A stretch of 64,000 nucleotides of DNA, taken from assembly GCA_015680685.1 (NCBI GenBank), contig MNCI01023302.1, positions 978,639 to 1,042,638 on the forward strand. The letters are read 5' to 3'. The translations under genes were made by a program, and so were the position numbers. Below are positions 10,358 through 21,581 of the stretch, in pieces. The DNA comes from Gnetum montanum (taxonomy: Eukaryota; Streptophyta; Gnetopsida; Gnetales; Gnetaceae). A model generated the notes under the pieces. That model was not told the DNA's origin and ran no database searches. It worked only from the letters and a program-made list of their open reading frames with translations. Positions within the stretch are counted from its first letter, which is position 1; each line of letters opens with the position of its first letter.

Positions 10358-12299
10358 TCAGCCATCGCTGCGTAACTGCCTCTTAGTGGCTTTGATGTTA
10401 ACTGCTGCATAAGGACGAGGAGGTTTGCAGTTCGACTCCTCTACGCTGTCATTCGGAAATGGCAGGTCAGCCCAGGCTAGACCGTCAGTAGTGTCATTGG
10501 TCTGTTCAGGGGCTTGGGGAGAAGACTGGTCATCAGCCGTTTCAATCTCTGAACCCCGCTCTTCCGAAATGTTACTAACGATCCTGGGAGTGATCTCATC
10601 GCCGCGTATGATAACCTCCCCTCCAGCGTAAGGCAGGTGTATCTCCTGATGGATAGGCGACGAGACCGCCCTCAGCTGGGCTAACCACGACCTCCCTAAG
10701 ATCAAGTTGAAGCCTGGCATCTCCTCAACGACTAGAAATGTGGCTTCTGTGGGGAATTGATTCCTCGCCACAAACTCAATCTGCACCGTCCCCTTGACTT
10801 GAACCCGTGCTCCATTGAAGGATTTTATGTAGGCCGTCGTCGTGGGAGTGATCTGGTCGACCAAACCCAACCTATCCACGATGGAATAGCGGACGACATT
10901 AGCAGTCGCACCATCATCCACATGCACCCTCCGGATCCGGTACTGGCCGACCCGAATGGTGATGAACATCGGCTCCATTGTCACTTGACCTTTTTCCGGA
11001 TCATCTTTAACAGACTCGTCCAGAAAGGTTAATGAGGTGGGCTTGGGTTGTTCAGCTTCAGGAGGAAACATGATAGCGTGTATTGCTTCCTCTTCTGTTG
11101 GCAGGCTGGCATCCACTGATATGGACGTCAACATGCGTACCATAACCTCGCGGTGTTCTTGAGAAGTCATCAACAGATCGTACAAGCTCAGCGTTGTATT
11201 CTTTTGCTTGAGAGCTTGTTTGACCTGCGTGAACGCATTGAGGAGGTCCTTCTCTCGGCAGGGTGGTGTATCCCCCTTATCTTCCTCCATCCGCCCCAAG
11301 AGACGGATCTCCCGAGGCGGAGCAGTGTCAGAAGAGGGGTTGTTCTTCTTCCTACCAAGAGAGGGCTGCTGCGTTTCTGTGCCCTTGTCATGCTTCTGGG
11401 GCATGGCCATGGGCAAAGAGGCCAGGGGCCTAGGCTTCGGGAAGCCGAGCGTAGAGCTGTCTTTAGTGCTTTCCTCCTTCCGCTTAGGAGACGATGCTTG
11501 ATGGTGTTGTTTGGAGGTCTGCCCCTGCGTGAGAGGAGTAACCTGTGGTCGGGGCGCCCTAATGATGAAGGGCGCTCTCGGTGTGGGCGCAGACGAAGCT
11601 GCGGCTTGGGCAGTAGCGTGTGATTGAGGCCGTGCCTGAGAAGGCGCCCGTATAATGAACAGCGACCGTGAGACCCCACCTGCTGCCGAAGAAGTAGTTG
11701 CCCCCCTTTGTGAGCTGGCGGGCACACGCAAAACAAAAGGTTTTTTTGGCGGCCCTTTACGCTCACCGTCCGTACTCACCACAGTGATTGTATAAGAATC
11801 GTAATTTGCATTTAACGGATCCTTATAGACATGTAATGTCTGGTTTTCTGGACGTGTTGGGTTACTGTTGTCTAGCTTTAGATGACCTTCGTCGATCATG
11901 CGTTGAATATCGTCTTTCAACGCCCAGCAGTAATCCGTATCGTGACCACACATCTGGTGGTAGTCACAGAAACGGTCCAGCCTGAAAGATCTCGGAACCG
12001 TTGGTTCATTAGGCATGGCTAAGGAAGGATCCCTAGACAATTCACAGTGGCGCCTGTGACGTTTCAGGGCTTCCTCGGACTCTTTCTTAGGTTGAATATG
12101 TCCTGATGCTAGCAGTTGCTTCAGCAGTTCAGAGTGTTTCACTGGGAGAGCCGCGTATTTTGAACAGTCTTTACGCTCAAAATTCGGCTTTGGCTGGGGG
12201 GCTGTTCAGGGGCAGCCGTGGCCTGGCTGGTGCCGGCACCAGCCGTGGCCTCTGGCGGTGCTGTTGCCGGGGCTTTCTTGTTCTTGTTCTTGGCATTCT
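10358..12299 (-). pseudogene. gag (C-terminal part) and aspartic protease, copy A
   Basis: The frame is open from the duplication joint at 12299 down to the TGA at 10358-10360, so only the N-terminal half of gag is lost. It begins with a basic region and a CX2HX4HX4C zinc knuckle (CDYHQMCGHDTDYC), followed by a Pro/Ala-rich linker with three PFVLRVP-like repeats and then a retroviral-type aspartic protease. In the protease the catalytic motif reads HVDDGATANVV (usual form DSGA/DSGS) and the C-terminal motif reads FNLILGRSWLAQL. The tail (LAWADLPFPN) is conserved with element D. The protease cuts the Gag and Pol polyproteins inside virus-like particles. Confidence 0.9.
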
Positions 12300-12441
12300 T
12301 TCATTGTCGTTGTCAAAGACAAACCTTGCGTTGTTGCAAGGGTTTGGGCAATTTCAACCTGGTTTGGTTTTATAATTTTTCTGTTAGATGTAAACAAATG
12401 TAAATGTAGATGTCTTAATGAGTCTGGATCATTTTCTACAG

Positions 12442-15400
12442 CATCGCGCTGAAGCCCATCCTGCTTGTGTTGGATGTCATTGGGGTTTTATGCTGGTTAA
12501 ACCCCATCGTCCCAAATGTCCCTCCTCCGCACACAAGAGTGCAGGGGAAGGCCATCTGGTACCGAAAGGGGGCTTTGGAGTTTTTGCAGTTTTTGCTGCG
12601 TAATTTCAGCATCATCGTTTGGTCCCATGTGACCGAAGATGTTGCTGGCGCCGTTCTGGAGCACCTGTTGCTAGGGTCTTCGCAGGGGATTCTGGCCTAT
12701 CTGACAGACGGGGTGATTGAGACGGGCAATCCCGAGGACCAAGCACTCAGCTCTCAGGGTCTGAGGAGCCTGCATTGGATCTGGGATATGGCACGCTTCA
12801 ACTGCTACCACGCATACAATACGTTGTTCGTGGCCCGCCATGTGTCAACGTATTTCCAGAACCCTCAAGGCACAGTATACTACGCAGGCGGGTAAGCAGA
12901 TCTAGATAGCTGTATTTATCGTTATATGTTATAATGTAAAAAGAATGTAAAAAGGATGTAAAAAGCAAAGGTCTAGCCGTAGAGCGTAGATAAGCTTACG
13001 TTGTATTGTACAGGTTCTTTATACGCGACAACAAGCTAATCGGCGACGGCGACACGCTGCCCTGGGCCGAAACGGCGATAACAGCGTTTACCGCGACGAA
13101 TAATGTTCAAGCCGGTGTCATCGGGCAAATCAGCCACGAGATGCGTGAGTACCACTCACGCTATGCGGATGCCTTCAAGAAGTGCCAGGAACTTGGATGG
13201 CTGCACGAGGATTGGACGCTGGATCCGCCCCTCAGCGTCGAGGATGTGGAGATAGAGCTCCCGCAATTCGCGTTGCCGTTTGGCCCCGGTAAGGTTACTG
13301 CGTATTTTAGTGCTATTTACGTAATTACGTGTTATGACTATAGCGATAATGTTTTGCGTTGTTGGCTTGCATCTTGGCTTACAGTCAGGGAATCTCGGGA
13401 GATTACCCTTACAATTTCTGGCCGCGTGGCGAGAGACGTCCTCTTTCGTTATGGGGACATCAAAGAGGCACAGCGGTGGCTCAGCCACTCGGCGGCCCCA
13501 GCTGCGGTGGTCGCCAACCTCCAGACCGCAGGGCTGCTGCACTTGTTCCTAGCTGCCACTCCTGACGTTCCCGCCAGTGAGATGATCAGCCTGGTTGACT
13601 CCTTTAATGCGAAGGCCGACCGTTTCGGCACGCGTATGCATAACGTGCGTGTGAATTTTGACATCAACGCACAGCTCTTTTCAGACCTATTCGGTGTCCC
13701 CTCCAGCGGCCTTCCCGTAAACGTGAAGGCCCAGAGGGGCGTCAAAGTGGAGGCGCTTCTTCAGGAGTGGGCCAGAATCCCTAAGGATACCAAAGGATTC
13801 CCCTGCGAGCAGTTCGAGCTGGCGACTGCCAAAACGTTGTATCCCCTCTTTCGGGCCCGGACCTTCCCCAAAACCCTCTCGCAAGCGCGGTTCTTTTTCG
13901 TAGAACAGACGCGTATTATGCGGGAGGTGCTGGAGGAGGAAGCCCGTTTCAACTGGGGAAGCCATCTCGCCAAGGGTTTGCGGAGCGAGATGGTCAAGCT
14001 TCGCGAGAAGCTTGAGTCTCGTTTCAACGTGCATCATGCCTTCTTCATCGCTGCCCTCCGGTGATTTGCTGAGTACTTGGTCATCCAGAGAAATGGGGTA
14101 TGGGTCCAACAGGACCGAGACCAACTATCCAAACCCTAGATCGCCCACATCCTCAGCACTACCCGTGGGCAGGATCCGCCAGAAGGGATCGGAGAGTCAA
14201 TGTCCGTGACTACCAAAGGCATGACGGCACCCCGAGTGCGAGGCCTCGATAGTGTAGGCGGGATAATGCCCACCTACACTGGCGATGCCTCGCGAGGGAA
14301 ACGCTTGGCAGAGGAAATCGTGGAGCCTGCAGCTCGACGGAAGAGGCTCCGTCTGGCTGAGGCCCCTGAGGGCGAAGCCGGCCACACCGTACGGCTCACG
14401 GTGCAGCGGACTAAGCCTCCGCCTAGTAAGTGTAAAGCCTGTATACGCAATATTTGATTTTGACTAGTGGAATTAGGTTCTAATGTGTGGGAATGTGAAC
14501 AATAAAAAAGGCAAGTTGATTGACCCCTGAGACAGGGGCAATGGTGTTAAAGCGTGGGGAGGGGGCCTCAATTTTGGAAGCAGAGGCCCCGACTGTTAAT
14601 ACGCGCCGCGCGCAAGCTTCAGCGCGTGAGGCGGCCCTAGCTGCAAGTGGGAGCCACGTACAGACTGGGGAGGAGGCCCCTGCTACTGGAGCGAGAGACG
14701 CACAGACCCCAGTGCGTGAAATGGAAGGAAGTCGAGAGAATGTCGGTGACGTTGCCACTGTCACCGGCAGAGGTAAAGAGCGTATGTCTTTTGTGGTTTC
14801 GCAAGCGTCTGTAAACAGGTAATGTTTAGCCAAGTTATGTTACAGGGGAAGGAGATGCCTCGATGTCAGCTGCGGCTAACGAAGCGTGGAGGGATCTCCC
14901 CGACAAGTTTGCCTTCATGGAAGGCGTGATTAATGACATGATCGAGCGTCTCGAACACGCCGATCCTGGTACTGGTAAGTTGATGCATGCGAGTGCGTAA
15001 TGTTTTGCTGCTAATATGTTATCTGTCTTGATGTTTTGTTTTCTGTTAGGAGCTCACCTACGATGGGACCCCGCGGAGCCCATTGACCAGGACACAGCAG
15101 AGCCTCTATCTGATGGGGCGGTCGTGCCATGCAACATCTATGAAGAAATGCGTAAATGTGCGTTACGCTTGACATGCTCCGTGTGGGAAAGCAGGAATAT
15201 TAACGAGGCCCTATGGAAAAAACTGCAGCGGTCAGAACAAAAGGTCGAGTCCCTGACCAAGGAAGTTGAGGACTTGAGGGCGCGATACGAGTTCCTGCAG
15301 GCTCGAGTGACTAGGGACGAGGACTGGCGTACGGCTGTTATTGATCACTCCCGTTATTGGACAGCGGTCAAGAATAACGTGCAAACCAGTCGAGCGTTAA

Positions 15401-16066
15401 TAGAGCAAAGGATGCAAATATAGCTCCTTGCTCAGAAGAGTCGAGACTGGAGGGACTACTGCGCGGGTGTATAGGAATGGGGGCAAAAGGAGAAGGACCA
15501 CAAACACGTGTACAAAAGCGACAGTGCCGCCTACAGAAAACGGTACCGCGAGTCTGCTATTAAAGCACGATCCTTGGAGGTTTTTGTCGACATGATCGGC
15601 GCGTCTGAAGCTTTCAAGAAGTTTGAGGAACATGTGACCATAACTGCCTCTCCAGAGAGAGCCATGGTCTTTCCTGGGAATCAAGCTTTAATCCCTACTT
15701 TCTACCCAGATCCTCCCTCCTGGAGTAGCATGGAGAAAGGAAAGGTAAAAGCAGGGATGGCTTCGGGCGGAGATGTGTGACAAGACCTAACTGAGGATGA
15801 AATCATGGAGCGTTTGTGGGCGGGTCTGGATAAGCTTCCCTTTGCTGCAGAAGTTGGGTCATCTCGGGTAAGCTTACGCGTGGCTTAGCCAGTGCGTTCC
15901 CCGACATAGCGCTGCTTATTCTAATTTTTACGCTACTTGTATTTCAGGTACCAGAAGGTGGAGAGCGTGCGCCCGCTGAGGGGTTGGAGGAAGAAGCTAT
16001 GGGAGCGGAGGTGGAGCACAACAAGCAAGAGCGTCTTCCTGTGGGGCCAGCATTAGAACGAGAGTC
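12442..16066 (+). pseudogene. Antisense spliced gene, copy B (no promoter or exon 1)
   Basis: Exons corresponding to 2-8 of copy A lie at 12442-12891, 13014-13288, 13385-14425, 14536-14772, 14846-14974, 15050-15867 and 15948 onward; the last is cut by the join at 16067. The TAG that breaks exon 2 in copy A is TGG here (12557-12559). The TGA (14062-14064), TAG (14137-14139) and TAG (15472-15474) are shared with copy A. There are two further stops of its own: TAG at 15421-15423 (GAG in copy A) and TGA at 15778-15780 (TGG in copy A). Splice sites are the same as in copy A. Sharing of stops means both copies descend from one already damaged gene. Confidence 0.8.
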
Positions 16067-16067
16067 N

Positions 16068-16193
16068 CAAACGCTCCATGATTTCATCCTCAGTTAGGTC
16101 TTGCCACACATCTCCGCCCGAAGCCATCCCTGCTTTTACCTTTCCTTTCTCCACGCTACTCCAGGAGGGAGGATCTGGGTAGAAAGTAGGGAT
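16068..16193. other. Misassembled inverted segment between single n's
   Basis: This 126-base piece, bounded by n at 16067 and 16194, is the reverse complement of antisense-gene sequence found at about 9017-9143 and again near 15700-15820. It replaces the end of the last exon and the start of the hairpin-array flank in unit B. A contig end placed backwards in a gap is the simplest explanation. Confidence 0.85.
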
Positions 16194-16202
16194 TNTTTTG
16201 TC

Positions 16203-16614
16203 TTAGTTTAAGGCCATTGCGGGCCGAAAGCGTGAATAGATTGCGAACCGATGCGTAAATGGCAAAGTAGTTACTAGTTTAAGGTCGTTGCGGGCCAATG
16301 CGTAAATGCGTACACCATGTAAGCGTGCGTAAATACTAAAGATAGTGGTGAGTGAAAATTACTAGTTTAAGGCCGTTGTGGGCCAACGCGTATGGTAACT
16401 AGTTTAAGGCCGTTGTGGGCCATCTGCGTAAAGTGTAAAAGAACTACTAGTTTAAGGTCGTTGCAGGCCAGCTACTAGTTTAAGGCCGTTGCGGGCCAGC
16501 TACTAGTTTAAGGCTATTGCAGGCCATTGCGTAAATGCGTAAAGGAACTACTAGTTTAAGGCCGTTGCGGGCCAATGCGTAAATTGACTACTAGTTTAAG
16601 GCCGTTGCGGGCCA
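16203..16614 (+). repeat. Hairpin-repeat array 2, copy B
   Basis: Nine copies of the GGCC-stem unit in the same order as copy A, but two units and their spacers (9953-10003 in copy A) are missing. Such copy-number change between near-identical units is expected of slippage or unequal exchange in short arrays. Confidence 0.88.
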
Positions 16615-16878
16615 TTGCGTAAACGTGTAAAAACTGTAACCCTGGACATTACGTGAAGTAATGAGGAAACATGCGTATAATAACATGCGTAAAATGACAT
16701 ATGCAAAGGCAAAAGGCGAAGCGTAAAAGGCAAAAGACAAAAGGCGATGCGTAAAAAGAAAAGGTAAAAGGCAACAGGCGAAGCGTAAAAACACATAGAC
16801 ATAAAGCACACAGACACAAGGGAAACTATTGCAAGACGGATACGCTAACTTGCATGAACGCACGCTGGAGAGCTTCGT

Positions 16879-19800
16879 TCAGCCATCGCTGTGTAACTGC
16901 CTCTTAGCGGCTTTGATGTTAACTGCTGCATAAGGACGAGGAGGTTTGCAGTTCGACTCCTCTACGCTGTCATTCGGAAATGGCAGGTCAGCCTAGGCTA
17001 GACCGCCAGTAGTGTCATTGGTCTGTTCAGGGGCTTGGGGAGAAGACTGGTCATCAACCGTTTCAATCTCTAAACCCCGCTCTTCCGCAATGTTACTAAC
17101 GATCCTGGGAGTGATCTCATCGCCGCGTATGATAACCTCCCCTCCAGCGTAAGGCAGGTGTATCTCCTGATGGATAGGCGACGAGACCGCCCTCAGNTTG
17201 TCACTTGACCTTTTTCCGGATCATCTTTAACAGACTCGTCCAGAAAGGTTAATGAGGTGGGCTTGGGTTGTTCAGCTTCAGGAGGAAACATGATAGCGTG
17301 TATTGCTTCCTCTTCTGTTGGCAGGCTGGCATCCACTGATATGGACGTCAACATGCGTACCATAACCTCGCGGTGTTCTTGAGAAGTCATCAACAGATCG
17401 TACAAGCTCAGCGTTGTATTCTTTTGCTTGAGAGCTTGTTTGACCTGCGTGAACGCATTGAGGAGGTCCTTCTCTCGGCAGGGTGGTGTATCCCCCTTAT
17501 CTTCCTCCATCCGCCCCAAGAGACGGATCTCCCGAGGCGGAGCAGTGTCAGAAGAGGGGTTGTTCTTCTTCCTACCAAGAGAGGGCTGCTGCGTTTCTGT
17601 GCCCTTGTCATGCTTCTGGGGCATGGCCATGGGCAAAGAGGCCAGGGGCCTAGGCTTCGGGAAGCCGAGCGTAGAGCTGTCTTTAGTGCTTTCCTCCTTC
17701 CGCTTAGGAGGCGATGCTTGATGGTGTTGTTTGGAGGTCTGCCCCTGCGTGAGAGGAGCAACCTGTGGTCGGGGCGCCCTAATGATGAAGGGCGCTCTCG
17801 GTGTGGGCGCAGACGAAGCTGCGGCTTGGGCAGTAGCGTGTGATTGAGGCCGTGCCTGAGAAGGCGCCCATATAATGAACAGCGGCCGTGAGACCCCACC
17901 TGCTGCCGAAGAAGTAGTTGCCCCCCTTTGTGAGCTAGCGGGCACATGCAAAACAAAAGGTTTTTTTGGCGGCCCTTTACGCTCACCGTCCGTACTCACC
18001 ACAGTGATTGTATAAGAATCGTAATTTGCGTTTAACGGATCCTTATAGACATGTAATGTCTGGTTTTCTGGACGTGTTGGGTTACTGCTGTCTAGCTTTA
18101 GATGACCTTCGTCGATCATGCGTTGAATATCGTCTTTCAATGCCCAGCAGTAATCCGTATCGTGACCACACATCTGGTGGTAGTCACAGAAACGGTCCAG
18201 CCTGAAAGATCTCGGAACCGTTGGTTCGTTAGGCATGGCTAAGGAAGGATCCCTAGACAATTCACAGTGGCGCCTGTGACGTTTCAGGGCTTCCTCGGAC
18301 ACTTTCTTAGATTGAATATGTCCTGATGCTAGCAGTTGCTTCAGCAGTTCAGAGTGTTTCACTGGGAGAGCCGCGTATTTTGAACAGTCTTTACGCTCAA
18401 AATTCGGCTTTGGCTGGGGGGGCTGTTCAGGGGCAGCCGTGGCCTGGCTGGTGCAGGCACCAGCCGTGGCCTCTGGCGGTGCTGTTGCCGGGGCTTTCTT
18501 GTTCTTGTTCTTGGCATTCTCAGTCAATGCCGCTACGGTCGTGGTCGCTGCCTTACCTTTGTCTTTAGCCTTATTGTGCGTATTCTTGTAAGCGACGTAT
18601 GCTAGGTCTTTGCTGGCCTCCGCAGCATCTTGGATGCTCCGGACCTGGGTGAAGGCCTGACGTATGTCTCCAGGGGAAAGATAATACAGCTTGGACTTGA
18701 TAAAATCGTTGACTGCTCCCTTGAATATGGCCAACAGATGGGAGTCCGCGATCGGGTCATGGATCTCATTCAAGGTAGCGTTCCAACGCTGTATGAACTT
18801 TTGGACCGGCTCAAGGGGGTCTTGTTTCACTCCCATAAGCTGTTCCAATGTGACTTCCGGCTTCATGTTGTATCTGAATCGGGTCACAAATTGGGTCAGC
18901 AGCTCTTCCAATGTTGTAATGGAAGAGCGTGGGAGAGCTCTGTACCAGCCTAAAGCCTTCCCTGTTAACGACATCGCAAAGACTCTGACCAGAGTATGCG
19001 GCCATTGTTGCAACAACAAGGATTCAGACCTAAAGGTGGCCAAGTGAGTGTTGGGATCCCCCTCCCCATTATACTTGGTAAAATGCGGGAGGGACATCCC
19101 TAGCGACAGTGAAAACACGGGGACCGCTGGGTTAATCGGATCATCTTGATAGAAATCCGTGATCTGAATGGTGTTAGATCCAGCGGTCTTGAGGCATCGA
19201 ACCTCTTCAGTAAGTGTCTGGATAAGCTAGAACGCTTGATCCAGACCTGTTAATGGCGGCGGTTGTGCAGCAGGCAGACGTGCAGCAGGCGGAGGAGGTT
19301 GGACCGGGTGAACAGCCCTCGGCCACTGGAATGTCGGAGGTGGTTGGGTAACAGCTGGTGGGGCAGGGATCCCTGCAGTCCGGGGGGCCTGCGAAGACCA
19401 CCACCCACCGACCTGTGACGAGGGGTTAGCTGCAGCCTGCTGCGGGACATAGTGATAAGTGTAACGAGGAAGCACCCGTGAGAATTGAGCCGCCAGTGCT
19501 GGCGGGGGTTGTGGATTGTAAGCTGTATGTGGTTGCTGTTCCGTCGCAGGGTTTGCCCAGTGACTCGTCGCAGGGTTAGCCTAGTGACTCGTCGCAGGGT
19601 ATTGGACAAAGGTTTGCGGCGGCACTGTCGCGGTATACTGCTAAGTTGGCGGGGGCGGGAACACTTCAGGACGAGTCGAAGGTGTGGCGTGAGTTTGCAC
19701 ATGAGGGATGAAATGGGGGACGATGGCCGTCGGGCCGGCCGCCGGAATGTTCATTGTATGCTACGACGGAATTGTCCCCGCATTATACTGCAGTTGCATT

Positions 19801-20456
19801 TGCAACCCAGAAGGCTGTGCGTTTACCTGTTGCAACCCAGACGGCTGCGCGTTGGCCTGGTGCGACCCAGACGGCTGTGCGTTGGCCTGAGGGGGAACAG
19901 GAATGTGCATCTGCATAGTCATGGCCGAGTCCAGAGAAGCCGCCTCTCCGTTGAAAGGGAACAACGGATTTACGTATGTCTGAGGCGACAAGGTATGGAA
20001 TGAATGCTCCGACATGGCCGTGAATTCATCCTCTGCCTCTGCTTCTTCCTCACGCTCAGGCTCTACCGCAGGTTGTGAGGCCTGGCCTTTAGCCATGATC
20101 AGCTGGGAGATCAATTCGTTTTGGTGCTCGGTCAAGGGGATTATATCGTAAGCCGTTGGCTTGAAGTCGTAACCCCCTCGATGGAGCACGTCAAAGTTCC
20201 GTTTTGCCTCAAGCTCGGCTTGGCTGAGAGCCAACCTCGCCTGGATCTTGACGCAAATGAAGTTGTAGTCTTCAGGGGTTATAACCGGGAAGATAGGATC
20301 TTTCCCCTGAAGCCTTAATGAACGGCACAAGGGTCCCTGGGGACCGGTTGCACCGGGGGCTGGCCCTGTGGCCACCATCGGGTTCACAGGCGCGACACCC
20401 GGATCGACAGTGACCATGGCGGTTGTGATTGTTGTGTTTGAATAGTAAGAGTCCAT
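16879..20456 (-). pseudogene. gag-protease, copy B, with full N-terminus
   Basis: Gag forms the particle that packages element RNA. The start at 20456 (MDSYYSN) leads into a conserved domain of unknown function (SLRLQGKDPIF, YNFICVKIQARLAL, YDIIPLTEHQNELISQL). A Pro/Gln-rich linker with three NAQPSG repeats follows, then the retrotransposon gag domain near 18560-19120 (HFTKYNGEGDPNTHLATF, ALGWYRALP, FIQRWNATLNEI), the CX2HX4HX4C knuckle and the protease. TAG codons at 19761 and further down the linker, plus the join at 17197, interrupt it. The join removes about 300 bases, matching 10677-10976 of copy A and including the protease active site. Most stops fit CAG to TAG. Confidence 0.88.
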
Positions 20457-20678
20457 GGATCAACGATGTAAAAATGACTGAAAATCGAATCTGAAAGAAA
20501 GAAAAGTTGGCAAACAGCACAAAAGGCTTTCTACCCTGCCGGATTTCAAAGAAATCGTCTTTGTGACCGATCTAATACCACACGATTGACCTTAGACCTC
20601 CCTAGAGGTATTATGTCTACGGCCTAGGGTATAGATCGCTAATAGGGTTACCCGAAATATTCGGATCAGAGGTTCAGG

Positions 20679-20695
20679 CCCTCCTTCTAGCGCCA
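20679..20695 (-). promoter_or_regulatory. Primer binding site, Tat-like element
   Basis: On the minus strand TGGCGCTAGAAGGAGGG lies a few bases inside the LTR end (…TTACA then GTTTTC). TGG plus a tRNA-complementary run is the expected start of minus-strand DNA synthesis. I cannot name the tRNA with certainty. Confidence 0.65.
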
Positions 20696-21476
20696 GAAAA
20701 CTGTAACGACGGAAAATGTCGGCAGCTGGAAATACCGACCGAGATTCCGTGTACACAGTTTTTACCACGGATCCGCGCGAGGGCTAAGCTGGAAAAACGA
20801 ATCCGTGGTGCCTTGAACGGTCTTGTCGATCAGACAGGGACTTACGAGTCAGTAAAAACGATGATGATTATGGATTGATCGTAAAACGGGAAGACAACGA
20901 CGTAAATGGATCGCTGCGAGGATAACGCCAAAACGCCGAAAAGATGCGAATCGGGAGGAAAAATCGTGTAATTCGCAAAGATCAAAGATGTCGGATCGGA
21001 TATATGCTTGTATATGTATTTCGTTACAATGGGAGAAAGCCCTCAATAACTGGATACAAAAGAAATGAGCACAAAACAACAAGAAAACTGTCTGGACAGA
21101 AGTCTGATCTACCTTGTAGGCCAAAGCTTAGGTGTAGGAATGGTCAAGCTCTGAAGTCTATCGATCTTTTGACCGATAGAACCTACTAGCTGGGCGAGAC
21201 GATTCTGCAATCCCCATTCTGCTTCTTTGCTTCAGATAGATCTGCTGTTAGGGCTCGGGCGTGTTGCGTTCTGTTTCTGCTAAAGGATGGTGTTTGTAGT
21301 GATTACCAAGAGGTTGCTCTTGTTTCTCTATTCAGGGCGATAAGTGTTCCCTTGCTTAGAAAATGCTCTTGTCCTCTTGATCTGCTGCGAAAAGCGATGA
21401 GTGCTTTGGTGCTCTGTTAACTTGTCTCTTGCCAAAATTCCCCCCACCTCCTCTCTTGTATATGTGTCAACCAGGG

Positions 21477-21484
21477 TATTTATA
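21477..21484 (-). promoter_or_regulatory. TATA box of the Tat-like 5' LTR
   Basis: Minus-strand TATAAATA in the context CAGCCTATAAATACCC, pointing toward gag. It is the only strong TATA box in this LTR. Confidence 0.65.
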
Positions 21485-21525
21485 GGCTGCGACACGCGCA
21501 ACCCTGATGATGTGGGCCCGAATGT

Positions 21526-21581
21526 NCGACACATATACAAGAGAGGAGGTGGGGGGAATTTTGGCAAGAGACAAGTTAACA
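21526..21581. other. Misassembled inverted patch between single n's
   Basis: The bases between n at 21525 and n at 21582 are the reverse complement of 21413-21470 in the same LTR. As with 16068-16193, this looks like a contig end placed in inverted orientation. Confidence 0.8.

Larger units (their letters stand above)
5623..12299. repeat. Tandem duplication unit A (about 6.7 kb)
   Basis: This stretch (antisense gene from intron 1 onward, hairpin array, gag-pro part) is repeated almost base for base from 12300, at an offset of 6,677. The two units differ by scattered substitutions, at a rate I would judge near one percent by eye. They share three of copy A's four nonsense codons in the antisense gene. 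Confidence 0.85.
12300..18519. repeat. Tandem duplication unit B
   Basis: The second copy of the module at 5623-12299. It starts inside intron 1 of the antisense gene, so the promoter and exon 1 are missing, and it runs on into an otherwise complete gag. It is shortened by two assembly joins (16067-16194 and 17197). The joint at 12299/12300 falls in gag sequence on one side and antisense-gene intron on the other, with only a few ambiguous bases. Confidence 0.85.

Noticed and set aside
11188-11766. Open frame of 192 codons on the minus strand
   Set aside because: It overlaps gag-pro in another frame; the gag-pro frame has conserved protein motifs and this one (Arg/Ser/Leu-rich) has none. The same holds for its twin at 17408-17986 and the plus-strand frames at 11153 and 17373.
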